A stretch of 64,000 nucleotides of DNA from Vibrio superstes (GTDB lineage: Bacteria; Pseudomonadota; Gammaproteobacteria; Enterobacterales; Vibrionaceae): positions 2,683,633-2,747,632 of the forward strand of contig NZ_BCUR01000004.1 in NCBI RefSeq assembly GCF_003569005.1. Direction: 5' to 3'. How positions within the stretch are numbered: the first letter of the stretch is position 1; each line of letters begins with the position of its first letter. The notes beneath the pieces were generated by a model, which worked only from the letters and a program-made list of their open reading frames with translations, was not told the DNA's origin and ran no database searches. Positions 8,884 through 16,864 of the stretch are shown one piece after another. A program made the translations under genes and the position numbers.

Positions 8884-10058
8884 GCACGCTAACGCCACCC
8901 GCGCTGGGCCTTTATATTCACATACCTTGGTGTGTGCAAAAATGCCCTTATTGTGACTTCAACTCCCACGCTCTGAAGGGTGATATCCCTGAAGAGCTGT
9001 ATATCGATGCCCTTCTCGAAGATTTGGATAGCGATATCAGTAAATATGCGGACTCTGTTGGCGAAAGAGTGCTTACCTCCATCTTCATTGGTGGCGGCAC
9101 GCCAAGCCTGATCTCTCCACAACACATTGCACGCTTGCTCAATGGCGCTAAACAGCGCATTGCCTTCTCTGAAAATATAGAGATCACCATGGAGGCAAAC
9201 CCTGGCACGATTGAAGCTGAGCGATTTGCTCAGTATGTCCATGCGGGAGTAACGCGCATCTCAATAGGCGTGCAAAGCTTTGAACAGAAAAAGCTTGAGC
9301 GCTTAGGTCGCATACACGGTAAAGATGAAGCAGTGAATGCAGCCAAACTAGCCCATACCATTGGTTTGAATAGCTTCAATCTAGACCTAATGCACGGCCT
9401 TCCAGATCAAAGTATTGAGCAGGCGCTGGATGACTTAGATAAAGCCATTGAACTGGCTCCGCCACATTTATCTTGGTACCAGTTAACCATTGAACCCAAC
9501 ACCCTGTTCTATTACAAAACGCCGACACTGCCTGATGATGATGACCTTTGGGATATCTTCGAAAGAGGGCATGAGAAGCTAAATGCTGCAGGGTATGTGC
9601 AATACGAAATATCAGGCTATAGTAAGCCCGGTTATCAGTGTCAGCACAATCTTAACTACTGGCGCTTTGGTGATTACCTCGGTATCGGCTGTGGCTCACA
9701 TGGCAAGCTCAGCTTCACCGACGGGCGCATTGTTCGCACTACCAAGACAAAGCACCCTAGAGGCTATCTAGCCAGCTATCAGAACATGGTTAAGCCTTAT
9801 CTAGATACGGAACACATAGTGGCCGATGAAGACCGTCCATTTGAGTTCTTTATGAACCGCTTTCGATTGATCGAAGCCTGCCCTAAGCAGGACTTTGTGA
9901 ACACAACGGGGCTGCCAATTAGCGCCATTCAACAAACCATAGATTGGGCGCTAGAGATGAAGTATCTCACCGAAACTGAGACTCATTGGCAGATCACCGA
10001 GAAGGGTAAGCTGTTTTTAAATGATCTTCTAGAAGCGTTTATGGTGGAAGAAGAATAG
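8880..10058 (+). CDS. hemW: Radical SAM heme chaperone HemW
   Basis: A 392-residue radical SAM protein. The cluster motif is CVQKCPYCDF (CxxxCxxC with the following Phe typical of HemW rather than HemN) near residues 18-27; the N-terminus LGLYIHIPWC is characteristic. Other family segments include IFIGGGTPSL, TMEANPG, and GCGSHGKLS. HemW binds heme and is thought to deliver it; it lacks coproporphyrinogen oxidase activity. Translationally coupled to rdgB by ATGA overlap, as in E. coli yggW. Confidence 0.95.
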   Translation: MSTLTPPALGLYIHIPWCVQKCPYCDFNSHALKGDIPEELYIDALLEDLDSDISKYADSVGERVLTSIFIGGGTPSLISPQHIARLLNGAKQRIAFSENIEITMEANPGTIEAERFAQYVHAGVTRISIGVQSFEQKKLERLGRIHGKDEAVNAAKLAHTIGLNSFNLDLMHGLPDQSIEQALDDLDKAIELAPPHLSWYQLTIEPNTLFYYKTPTLPDDDDLWDIFERGHEKLNAAGYVQYEISGYSKPGYQCQHNLNYWRFGDYLGIGCGSHGKLSFTDGRIVRTTKTKHPRGYLASYQNMVKPYLDTEHIVADEDRPFEFFMNRFRLIEACPKQDFVNTTGLPISAIQQTIDWALEMKYLTETETHWQITEKGKLFLNDLLEAFMVEEE

Positions 10059-10067
10059 CGGTCAGTT

Positions 10068-10229
10068 ATACCAATCACACTAAGTAAGTGTTCAGAAATA
10101 GCGCAGGAAAAACTCTCGAGGGCAAGGCAGAATTTTTCGATAAGTAGTTATTCTACAATCAAAAATTCTAGCGCAGTCATCGAGTATTTTAACAAGCTAG
10201 GATGACCAGTGATTTAGTACGACTGGTAT
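10068..10229. repeat. 162-bp MITE-like repeat, copy 1
   Basis: Begins ATACCAATC and ends GACTGGTAT, imperfect terminal inverted repeats. The same 162-bp sequence lies in inverted orientation at 34023-34184 with only scattered differences. It starts 10 bp after the hemW stop. It contains no convincing gene. Resembles the short non-coding mobile repeats scattered between Vibrio genes. Confidence 0.85.
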
Positions 10230-10453
10230 TATAAGCACGTTTCTTGATCACAAGTCGTGCGAGGAGATAGGCGTCATTCCCGAGTGCTGTTATCGGGAAT
10301 CTTCTACGCAATACAACTGAAAGGTCCCCGATAAAAACCTTCGGGGACGACGGTAATTCATCGTACGAACCCAAAGTAATCATCAATAAGCTAAATAATC
10401 TGTAAGATCACATTTAGGCAAGATACCTCTACTTGTTTATAAAAACTAGGCCA
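10230..10453. other. Intergenic remainder with REP-like palindromes
   Basis: Between the MITE-like copy and the glutaminase gene there are two short inverted repeats: CATTCCCGA...TCGGGAATC near 10275-10303 and GTCCCCGA...TCGGGGAC near 10322-10349. The second shares the core CCCCGATAAAAAC with the tandem repeats at 16,940-17,550. No gene is supported here; the open frame seen on the minus strand runs through these repeats. Confidence 0.6.
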
Positions 10454-11374
10454 TCAAAAGATAGACCGTCCTATACGCTCAGATAGAAGCTCTAGGGCTC
10501 GTGTGCCTGCCAATGAATTGCCTGATGCATCAAGCTCGGGCGACCATACCGCGATAGTCATATCACCAGGCACAACCGCTATGATGCCTCCGCCAACGCC
10601 AGACTTACCTGGCATGCCCACTCGGTAGGCAAATTCACCCGCACCATCATACAAACCACAGGTGGCGAGCAAGGCATTTAACTGCTTACTTTGAGTCACA
10701 GAGACGACACGCTTACCTGTTCTCACTGAGATACCCTTATTGGCCAAATAACTAAAGGTTTTTGCTAAATCGACGCAGCTCATCTGAAGGGCGCAGGCGG
10801 TAAAGTAATTCTCCAATACCGGAATCACCTCGCTGTTAAAATTGCCAAAAGAACGCATTATATAAGCGATAGCCGCGTTGCGATCTCCGTGCATCATCTC
10901 CGAAGCAGCTACCACCTTGTCATAGACAATATGCGTATCACCTGACAACTGACGCACGAACTCTAGAAGATACTGTCTTGGGGCAGACAAGCGACAATTC
11001 AGCAGGTCAGCAACCACTATAGCACCCGCATTGATAAATGGGTTGCGTGGGATACCTTGTTCCATTTCCAGCTGGATCAGTGAATTAAATGCTTGGCCAG
11101 AGGGCTCTTTTCCTACCCTCTTCCAGATCTCTTCTTGCTCATACAAGCGCATAGCTAGGGTTAAGCTAAGAGCTTTAGATATAGACTGGATGGAGAATGC
11201 CTCGTCCGCATCTCCCGCCTTGAAGACTTCACCATCATTGGTATATACAGCAATGCCGAGTTTGGTACTCGGGACTTGAGCAAGTGCTGGGATATAGTTT
11301 GCGACGTTACCCTGCCCTACCAAGGGCGTGACTTCCGCTAGAATATCTTGTAATAGTTCAGCTGTTGGTTTCAT
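10454..11374 (-). CDS. glsB: Glutaminase A family
   Basis: A 306-residue serine-dependent glutaminase converting glutamine to glutamate and ammonia. The beta-lactamase-like active site is SIQSISKAL (Ser-x-x-Lys) at about residues 62-70; NPFINAGAIV, MHGDRNAA, and the C-terminal GKSGVGGGIIAVVPG match the family closely. Length agrees with E. coli YneH/GlsB (308). It lies downstream of the TRM11-like gene on the same strand, but a terminator separates them, so it is probably transcribed on its own. Confidence 0.94.
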   Translation of the reverse strand: MKPTAELLQDILAEVTPLVGQGNVANYIPALAQVPSTKLGIAVYTNDGEVFKAGDADEAFSIQSISKALSLTLAMRLYEQEEIWKRVGKEPSGQAFNSLIQLEMEQGIPRNPFINAGAIVVADLLNCRLSAPRQYLLEFVRQLSGDTHIVYDKVVAASEMMHGDRNAAIAYIMRSFGNFNSEVIPVLENYFTACALQMSCVDLAKTFSYLANKGISVRTGKRVVSVTQSKQLNALLATCGLYDGAGEFAYRVGMPGKSGVGGGIIAVVPGDMTIAVWSPELDASGNSLAGTRALELLSERIGRSIF

Positions 11375-11400
11375 TTCTTACCTTGCGTTATTCAAGGGCA

Positions 11401-11427
11401 AAAAAGCCAACACTAGGTTGGCTTTAG
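11401..11427 (-). terminator. Intrinsic terminator of the TRM11-like gene
   Basis: Read on the minus strand: AAGCCAAC, loop ctagt, GTTGGCTT, then TTTTG. It separates the methyltransferase gene from glsB. Confidence 0.8.
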
Positions 11428-11450
11428 GGAAGTCACTATTTAAAGCTAGT

Positions 11451-12482
11451 TTAAGGTTTAACAGCAATAAAGATATTACGGTTAATTGACTGGTCTACGC
11501 GGTGCAGATACCCAGTGTAAGGTTCTTTATCTAGTACCTCAAAGCCTTGCTCGGCAAACAGCTCTGCTAGCTCAGTCCACTTCAGAGTGAACTCATTGAA
11601 CGACAACACTATCGCGCCCTTTGGCTTCAAAACACTCTTCCACGCTGGAAGTGCTTCCTCAATCAACTCTAGTGGGCTTCGAGCCATCTTAGTGTCTTTT
11701 GCACTTTTGCTGCCATGCTGCACACCATAAGGAAGGTCAGAGACCATCACATCACATGAGTTCTTCTTGATGATTTGATTCACAATGCGCGTATCAGCTG
11801 CGTACAACTTCATCGACTGCCCAAGGTCTTTCACAAAGTCTTCTTTGTTTACTGCAGCATTAACCACGAACCCATCGGCAATCTTTTTGCCCGCACTTCC
11901 GGTACGTTTTTCCTTGGTCACTTTATGCTTATAACGACCATTTTTCATGTACTTCACGATAAAGGTTTGGATCTCTTGAACCCATTTGGCATTGATCTCG
12001 ACACCCATAACGTCTAGACCTTGGATCAAGCCTTCATACAGAGTTGTCCCCTTACCACACATAGGGTCCATCAGACACTTTCGCGTGCTGTTAGTTTTAG
12101 CTGCACTTAAACCTAAGTTAACCATCAAGCGAGTAAACTGCTCATTGGTCTTGCCTGTATAGCGCAGGATCTGACTCATGCTTTCAGGGAAGGTATTGAA
12201 CGCTTCAGGTTGGAGTGGCTTGAGCAGACCCGACTCTACAACTTGGAAAATGGCATAGTAAATCGACGACGATGACAGCCTTTTGAGTTGCTGCGCATCC
12301 AGTTCTTTATCTGTTTCAAACACTAGAGCTGCAGGTAAGCCGATATCCTTTTCCAAGACTTCATCCACGATGATATCCATAGAAGTAAGAATCGCTTTTA
12401 GCTCTGAACACGCGATCTTTACTGCGGTATCAAAGTAGATGCGATTGTGACCCGGGTTGGCCAAGATAGCATATTGAAACAT
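11451..12482 (-). CDS. TRM11-family SAM-dependent RNA methyltransferase
   Basis: A 343-residue protein. The C-terminal half carries a Rossmann methyltransferase: DPMCGKGTTLYEG (motif I region, about residues 142-154) and VSDLPYGVQHG (motif IV of the N-DPPY type, here DLPY). This pattern is that of TRM11-like and related RNA/DNA N-methyltransferases; a basic, lysine-rich stretch around residues 185-205 may bind RNA. Substrate is not deducible from the sequence. It sits downstream of trmB on the same strand, with a terminator between. Homologues occur at this position in other vibrios. Confidence 0.75.
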   Translation of the reverse strand: MFQYAILANPGHNRIYFDTAVKIACSELKAILTSMDIIVDEVLEKDIGLPAALVFETDKELDAQQLKRLSSSSIYYAIFQVVESGLLKPLQPEAFNTFPESMSQILRYTGKTNEQFTRLMVNLGLSAAKTNSTRKCLMDPMCGKGTTLYEGLIQGLDVMGVEINAKWVQEIQTFIVKYMKNGRYKHKVTKEKRTGSAGKKIADGFVVNAAVNKEDFVKDLGQSMKLYAADTRIVNQIIKKNSCDVMVSDLPYGVQHGSKSAKDTKMARSPLELIEEALPAWKSVLKPKGAIVLSFNEFTLKWTELAELFAEQGFEVLDKEPYTGYLHRVDQSINRNIFIAVKP

Positions 12483-12515
12483 CCAAAAACCTTATTTTTA
12501 AAGTTGAGCAAGATA

Positions 12516-12546
12516 GAAATAAAAAAGGGCTACCTAGTAGCCCCTC
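12516..12546 (-). terminator. Intrinsic terminator of trmB
   Basis: Minus strand GGGCTAC, loop tag, GTAGCCC followed by TTTTTTATTT. Ends trmB transcription ahead of the TRM11-like gene. Confidence 0.85.
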
Positions 12547-12554
12547 GATATCAA

Positions 12555-13274
12555 TTAAGCAGTGCGCTTATATTTAATATCCCAGACACCGTGTCCAAGG
12601 CGATGACCTCGAGCCTCAAACTTCGTCAAAGGACGCTCCTCTGGGCGAGGAATATAGTCACCATCTGTAGCAATGTTAGCAAATCCTGGAGCTTGGTTCA
12701 TAATCTCGATCATGTGCTCTGCATAGTTTTCCCAGTCAGTTGCCATATGGAAAATACCCGTTTCCATCTGAAGCTTTGAACGAAGCATCTCAGCAAACTC
12801 AACCTGCACGATACGACGCTTGTGGTGACGCTTCTTGTGCCATGGGTCAGGGAAGAACAGCTGAACGGTCTGTAAGCTGCCATCCGGGATCATGTTCTCA
12901 AACACCTCAACCGCATCGTGACACATAACACGAAGGTTAGTGATACCCTCATCACGAGCAAGACTTAGACAAGCACCAACTCCTGGGCGGTGAACTTCAA
13001 TACCGATGAAGTTCTTCTCTGGAGCAGCCTTCGCCATTTCGACTAACGAAGCCCCCATACCAAAGCCAATTTCAAGTACGACTGGGTTCGTGTTGCCAAA
13101 AACTTGGGCCCAATCTAGCAATTCATTTTGATAATCGATGCCCATCGTCGGCCAGCATTCGTTCAAAGCGGTTTCCTGACCTTTAGTCAATCGACCTTCT
13201 CGACGCACAAAACTGCGGATTTTTCTCACCAGCTTGCCATCTTCGGTATATTCGTTAGTCGTTACTTCGCTCAT
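12555..13274 (-). CDS. trmB: tRNA (guanine46-N7)-methyltransferase
   Basis: A 239-residue class I methyltransferase making m7G46 in the variable loop of tRNAs. SAM-binding motif EIGFGMGASLVEMA lies near residues 71-84; IGIEVHRPGVGACL, LFFPDPWHKKRHHKRR and FHMATDWENYAEHM are family signatures. Length equals the E. coli protein. Transcribed divergently from mutY across about 208 bp. Confidence 0.97.
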   Translation of the reverse strand: MSEVTTNEYTEDGKLVRKIRSFVRREGRLTKGQETALNECWPTMGIDYQNELLDWAQVFGNTNPVVLEIGFGMGASLVEMAKAAPEKNFIGIEVHRPGVGACLSLARDEGITNLRVMCHDAVEVFENMIPDGSLQTVQLFFPDPWHKKRHHKRRIVQVEFAEMLRSKLQMETGIFHMATDWENYAEHMIEIMNQAPGFANIATDGDYIPRPEERPLTKFEARGHRLGHGVWDIKYKRTA

Positions 13275-13482
13275 TCTGTTGCCTGTTCATCGATTAATCA
13301 AAGCGGGAATTATCCAAAGAAATCTTCATTACGCAAGTGCATAAATCATTTCAAAGGCAAATTATTCCAATTTCTATGCATATTGGCGGTCTATCGCGCT
13401 TAATCAGCACAACTTAGTTTTACTTAACCTAACTATTATGGTGCAATTTCTAACCTTTGATGACTAATTTTGTGGGCTCTCA

Positions 13483-14535
13483 GTGACACCATTCGCAAAT
13501 CAGATACTTACTTGGTATCAGCAATACGGTAGGAAACACCTTCCTTGGCAGCAAGACAAAACGGCTTACAAGGTATGGCTATCAGAAATAATGCTACAGC
13601 AGACGCAGGTAGCCACTGTCATCCCTTATTTTGAGCGATTTTTAGAGCAGTTTCCTGATGTTAATTCTCTGGCTAAGGCTCATATTGATGAGGTGCTGCA
13701 CCTTTGGACAGGGCTTGGCTATTACGCCAGAGCGCGTAATCTACACAAGAGTGCACAAATCGTAGCTGACCAATATAACGGTCGCTTCCCATTAGATATT
13801 GAAGAACTTAATGCTCTGCCCGGTATTGGTCGCTCTACTGCAGGCGCGATATTGTCATCGGTATTTAATCAGCCTCACCCTATCCTAGATGGTAATGTAA
13901 AAAGGGTTCTGGCACGATGTAATGCCATTGATGGTTGGCCTGGTAAAAAGGTCGTTGAAAATGCGTTGTGGGTAGTGGCTAGTGAGCACACCCCTGCCGA
14001 ACGAGTAGACGAATACAACCAAGCTATGATGGATATGGGAGCTATGGTTTGTACTCGTAGCAAGCCAAAGTGTTCATTGTGCCCCGTTTCTGAGCACTGT
14101 GTTGCTTTTAAGCAGCAGAATCAAACTGACTACCCAGGCAAGAAGCCAAAGAAAGAGAAACCCACAAAACAAACTTGGTTTGTGATTCTTCATCATAACG
14201 ATGAGGTGTGGCTGGAACAAAGACCAGCATCAGGTATTTGGGGAGGCTTACATTGTTTTCCCGAGCAGCCTAGCGCCGATATCCAACACTACTTACAGTC
14301 CTTAGGTTGTTGTGAGGGTGAAATTAACAATGCGAAAACGTTGATCGCCTTTAAGCATACTTTCAGTCATTATCACCTAGATATTACGCCTGTATTGTTA
14401 AACCTAGAGCAACTTCCTAGCCTTGTAATGGAACAAAACCAAGGTCTTTGGTATAACTTGTCTCAACCACAGAAACTTGGGCTGGCTGCACCGGTTAAGA
14501 ACCTGCTAGCAAACCTTAAGTATGATCTAACATAA
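13483..14535 (+). CDS. mutY: Adenine DNA glycosylase MutY
   Basis: A 350-residue repair enzyme that removes adenine mispaired with 8-oxoguanine. The helix-hairpin-helix LPGIGRSTAGAIL, the catalytic-region VKRVLAR, the iron-sulfur ligands C-x6-C-x2-C-x5-C in CTRSKPKCSLCPVSEHC, and a C-terminal MutT-like domain (from about residue 225, VWLEQRP, GIWGGLHCFPE) are all present. The start codon is GTG at 13483; MTPFANQILTWYQQYGR aligns with the family N-terminus. yggX follows after 9 bp and is probably co-transcribed. Confidence 0.96.
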   Translation: MTPFANQILTWYQQYGRKHLPWQQDKTAYKVWLSEIMLQQTQVATVIPYFERFLEQFPDVNSLAKAHIDEVLHLWTGLGYYARARNLHKSAQIVADQYNGRFPLDIEELNALPGIGRSTAGAILSSVFNQPHPILDGNVKRVLARCNAIDGWPGKKVVENALWVVASEHTPAERVDEYNQAMMDMGAMVCTRSKPKCSLCPVSEHCVAFKQQNQTDYPGKKPKKEKPTKQTWFVILHHNDEVWLEQRPASGIWGGLHCFPEQPSADIQHYLQSLGCCEGEINNAKTLIAFKHTFSHYHLDITPVLLNLEQLPSLVMEQNQGLWYNLSQPQKLGLAAPVKNLLANLKYDLT

Positions 14536-14544
14536 GGAACACTC

Positions 14545-14817
14545 ATGAGTCGCACAGTATTTTGCGAGCATCTAAAGAAGGATGCAGACGGTCTGGATTT
14601 TCAACTGTATCCCGGTGAACTTGGCAAACGCATCTTCGATGGCATCTCTAAAGAAGCTTGGGCCATGTGGCAAAGCAAGCAAACCATGCTAATCAACGAG
14701 AAAAAGTTGAACATGATGGATCCTGAGCATCGAAAATTACTAGAAACAGAAATGGTTAACTTTCTGTTTGAGGGCAAAGACATCGTTATCGATGGTTATA
14801 CACCACCGAGTCAATAA
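14545..14817 (+). CDS. yggX: Probable Fe(2+)-trafficking protein YggX
   Basis: A 90-residue small cytoplasmic protein of the YggX family, linked to protection of iron-sulfur clusters from oxidants. It begins MSRTVFCEHLKKDADGLDFQ with the conserved Cys7, followed by YPGELGKRIFDGISKEAW. A TAAGGAAC ribosome binding site precedes the ATG. Placed directly behind mutY, itself an iron-sulfur enzyme; the pair is conserved in gamma-proteobacteria. Confidence 0.96.
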   Translation: MSRTVFCEHLKKDADGLDFQLYPGELGKRIFDGISKEAWAMWQSKQTMLINEKKLNMMDPEHRKLLETEMVNFLFEGKDIVIDGYTPPSQ

Positions 14818-14824
14818 TCCTATC

Positions 14825-14848
14825 GAGTGGCTTTTGCCACTCTTTTTT
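14825..14848 (+). terminator. Intrinsic terminator after yggX
   Basis: GAGTGGC, short loop, GCCACTC, followed by TTTTTTT. It ends mutY-yggX ahead of mltC. Confidence 0.88.
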
Positions 14849-14864
14849 TAGTTTTTGGATGCCA

Positions 14865-16004
14865 ATGAAAAAGCTGCTTTATCTTGCCCTTCCCTTAATT
14901 CTTGTTGGTTGCAGTCGTGAGTTTGTAGAAAAAATCTACGACGTAAACTATGAACCTACTAGCCGATTTGCGGCGAAAAATTTGGCCCCTAAGCCCGGAC
15001 AGTTTGAAAAAGACACCGCAGCTCTCGACTCATTGATCAGTAGTTTTACCGGTGATATTGAGAAGAAATGGGGTAAACAGCAGGTCAAGGTTGCTGGTAA
15101 AAGCAACTATGTGAAGTACATAGATAACTATGACAGCCGAGCTGAAGTTAACTTTTCAACAGGCAAGATCACGATCGAAACCGTGGCCTCTAATGATCCA
15201 AAAGCCCACCTAAAAACGGCGATCATCACCACTTTATTGACACCAGATGATCCTGCGCATGTTGATCTTTTCTCTTCATCCAACATTAAGCTAGAGGGTG
15301 AACCCTTTCTATATCAACAAGTTGTAGACCAAGAAGGTAAGCCAATCCAATGGAACTGGCGAGCAAATAAGTTTGCAGATTACCTCATTGCAAACAAGAT
15401 GAAGACTAAAAAAGTGGACTACAAAATAGCCCACTATGTAGAAATACCTATGGTCGCTACGCACTCAGACGTGCGCTCCTATAAGTACGCAGATATTGTA
15501 CGAAGAGCGTCGCAGCGCTACGACATTCCAGAAGACCTGATCTACGCAATCATCAAAACTGAAAGTAGCTTTAACCCCTACGCCGTGAGCTGGGCGAATG
15601 CCTACGGACTTATGCAGGTGGTACCAAAAACGGCAGGCGCCGACGTGTTTAAACTGGTTAAAAAGAAACCTGGCATCCCCAGCCCTGAGTATCTCTTCAA
15701 TCCTGAAAACAATATTGATACCGGTACCGCTTACTTTTACATTCTGAAGAACCGCTATTTGAAGGACGTAGATAATTTCTTGTCCCTTGAATACAGTATG
15801 ATCTCTGCCTACAACGGCGGAACAGGTGGAGTATTGAACACCTTCGACCGAAACAGTCGCAGTAATGCGATGAAAAACTTAAATTCTTTGCAGCCAAATC
15901 AAGTTTATTGGGCATTAACCAATAAACATAGCAATGCTGAAGCTCGAAGATATTTGGAGAAGGTGACCAAATATAAGCGCGATTTTAACCAAGGAAAGGG
16001 ATAA
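14865..16004 (+). CDS. mltC: Membrane-bound lytic murein transglycosylase C
   Basis: A lipoprotein transglycosylase (379 residues) cleaving the MurNAc-GlcNAc bond of peptidoglycan. The start at 14865 gives MKKLLYLALPLILVGCSRE, a type II signal peptide with lipobox LVGC; the ATG at 14859 is two codons upstream and has a poorer ribosome site. Residues about 20-190 are the MltC N-terminal domain; the SLT domain follows with catalytic Glu in IKTESSFNPYAVS, then AYGLMQVVP and AYNGGTGGVL. Likely anchored to the outer membrane. A perfect AT-rich inverted repeat (TTTGAGCA/TGCTCAAA) begins just after the stop codon. Confidence 0.95.
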   Translation: MKKLLYLALPLILVGCSREFVEKIYDVNYEPTSRFAAKNLAPKPGQFEKDTAALDSLISSFTGDIEKKWGKQQVKVAGKSNYVKYIDNYDSRAEVNFSTGKITIETVASNDPKAHLKTAIITTLLTPDDPAHVDLFSSSNIKLEGEPFLYQQVVDQEGKPIQWNWRANKFADYLIANKMKTKKVDYKIAHYVEIPMVATHSDVRSYKYADIVRRASQRYDIPEDLIYAIIKTESSFNPYAVSWANAYGLMQVVPKTAGADVFKLVKKKPGIPSPEYLFNPENNIDTGTAYFYILKNRYLKDVDNFLSLEYSMISAYNGGTGGVLNTFDRNSRSNAMKNLNSLQPNQVYWALTNKHSNAEARRYLEKVTKYKRDFNQGKG

Positions 16005-16025
16005 TTTGAGCAATATGCTCAAATT
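16003..16025. other. Perfect inverted repeat after mltC
   Basis: AATTTGAGCA, loop ATA, TGCTCAAATT: 10-bp stem starting at the mltC stop. It lacks a downstream T-run, so it may stabilise the mRNA end or act as a weak terminator. Confidence 0.5.
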
Positions 16026-16068
16026 AAAAGCAAACAACACGCTTTTTTAAAAAAAACCAAAAAACAGG

Positions 16069-16097
16069 TTGACGAATTCCTCAAAAATACGTTTAAT
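16069..16097 (+). promoter_or_regulatory. Promoter of tRNA cluster 1
   Basis: TTGACG (16069-16074), 17-bp spacer, TTTAAT (16092-16097), then a GC-rich discriminator (agcgctcc) before the tRNA-Phe at 16109. The same layout precedes cluster 2. GC-rich discriminators are typical of stringently controlled stable-RNA promoters. Confidence 0.8.
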
Positions 16098-16108
16098 AGC
16101 GCTCCGTT

Positions 16109-16184
16109 GCCCGGATAGCTCAGTCGGTAGAGCAGAGGATTGAAAATCCTCGTGTCGGTGGTTCGATTCCGCCTCCGGGCACCA
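16109..16184 (+). tRNA. tRNA-Phe(GAA), copy 1
   Basis: 76-nt cloverleaf with acceptor GCCCGGA/TCCGGGC, anticodon loop TTGAAAA (GAA), T-loop TTCGATT and encoded CCA. First gene of cluster 1. Confidence 0.98.
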
Positions 16185-16219
16185 TATTTTTAACTGGTGT
16201 CTTTTTTTGAAAAACATCA

Positions 16220-16264
16220 GTCAGTGCCCTAGGCGGGCCCGTTATTCCGCCTCCAGGCACTACA
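16220..16264 (+). pseudogene. Broken tRNA-Phe 3' end with T-loop insert
   Basis: TATTCCGCCTCCAGGCACTA matches the 3' side of tRNA-Phe (ATTCCGCCTCCGGGCACCA). Where the T-loop should start there is an insert, CCCTAGGCGGGCCCGT (16227-16242), which together with the G before it can pair GCCC with GGGC. No 5' half of a tRNA is recognisable. The trailing sequence acaattt(g/a)attgttggtgt resembles the spacer after tRNA-Phe of cluster 2. Confidence 0.75.
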
Positions 16265-16316
16265 ATTTGATTGTTGGTGTTCAAGTAACGTCAACATTGC
16301 ACAAAGAATAAAGTGT

Positions 16317-16392
<76 letters not shown>

Positions 16393-16400
16393 TTCTTTAT

Positions 16401-16476
16401 GCCTCGATAGCTCAGTCGGTAGAGCAGCGGATTGAAAATCCGCGTGTCGGTGGTTCGATTCCGCCTCGAGGCACCA
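16401..16476 (+). tRNA. tRNA-Phe(GAA), acceptor- and anticodon-stem variant
   Basis: 76 nt with anticodon GAA, but the acceptor is GCCTCGA/TCGAGGC and the anticodon stem GCGGA/TCCGC, whereas the other Phe copies have GCCCGGA/TCCGGGC and GAGGA/TCCTC. All changes are compensated, so it should fold. Separated from tRNA-Thr by only 8 bp. Confidence 0.97.
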
Positions 16477-16514
16477 TTATTTGGTGTTGAATGTGAAAAC
16501 ATTGCACAAATAAT

Positions 16515-16590
16515 TCCCCTTTAGTTCAGTTGGTAGAACGGCGGACTGTTAATCCGTATGTCGCAAGTTCAAGTCTTGCAAGGGGAGCCA
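16515..16590 (+). tRNA. tRNA-Asn(GTT), copy 1
   Basis: 76 nt, acceptor TCCCCTT/AAGGGGA, anticodon loop CTGTTAA (GTT), T-arm GCAAG-TTCAAGT-CTTGC, encoded CCA. Last complete tRNA of cluster 1. Confidence 0.98.
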
Positions 16591-16597
16591 CATTATA

Positions 16598-16627
16598 AGC
16601 CCTAGTCCTCGGACTGGGGCTTTTTTG
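16598..16627 (+). terminator. Terminator of tRNA cluster 1
   Basis: AGCCC-T-AGTCC, loop TC, GGACT-G-GGGCT, then TTTTTT. The same hairpin is repeated after both broken tRNA-Asn ends downstream (about 16710-16739 and 16821-16850). Confidence 0.92.
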
Positions 16628-16654
16628 TATCTGGAAAACTTTGTGAACGATGAA

Positions 16655-16740
16655 TATGTCGCAACCGGATGGCCGGCCCATTCAAGTCTTGCAAAGGGAG
16701 CCTCATCATAAGCCCTAGTCCTCGGACTGGGGCTTTTTTG
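16655..16740 (+). pseudogene. Broken tRNA-Asn 3' end plus terminator, unit 2
   Basis: TATGTCGCAA (variable loop and T-stem 5' side of tRNA-Asn), then the 16-nt insert CCGGATGGCCGGCCCA (16665-16680), then TTCAAGTCTTGCAAAGGGAG from the T-arm and acceptor, ending CCT instead of CCA. A copy of the cluster terminator follows. The insert can pair CCGG with CCGG. Upstream flank is gtgaacgatgaa. Confidence 0.85.
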
Positions 16741-16767
16741 TATCTGAAGAACTTTGTGAACAGTGCA

Positions 16768-16850
16768 TATGTCGCAACCGATACTCGGCGTGTTAAGTCT
16801 CACAAGGGAAGCCACATTATAAGCCTCAGTCCTAGGACTGGGGCTTTTTT
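16768..16850 (+). pseudogene. Broken tRNA-Asn 3' end plus terminator, unit 3
   Basis: TATGTCGCAA, insert CCGATACTCGGCGTGT (16778-16793, pairs CCGA with TCGG), then a decayed T-arm and acceptor strand TAAGTCTCACAAGGGAAGCCA, then a third terminator copy AGCCTCAGTCC TA GGACTGGGGCT with T6. Terminator changes keep the stem paired. Confidence 0.82.
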
Positions 16851-16864
16851 GTATCTGTCGAGTT

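Noticed and set aside
10189..10386. 65-codon minus-strand open frame
   Set aside because: Lies across the end of the MITE-like repeat and REP-like palindromes, with no ribosome site.
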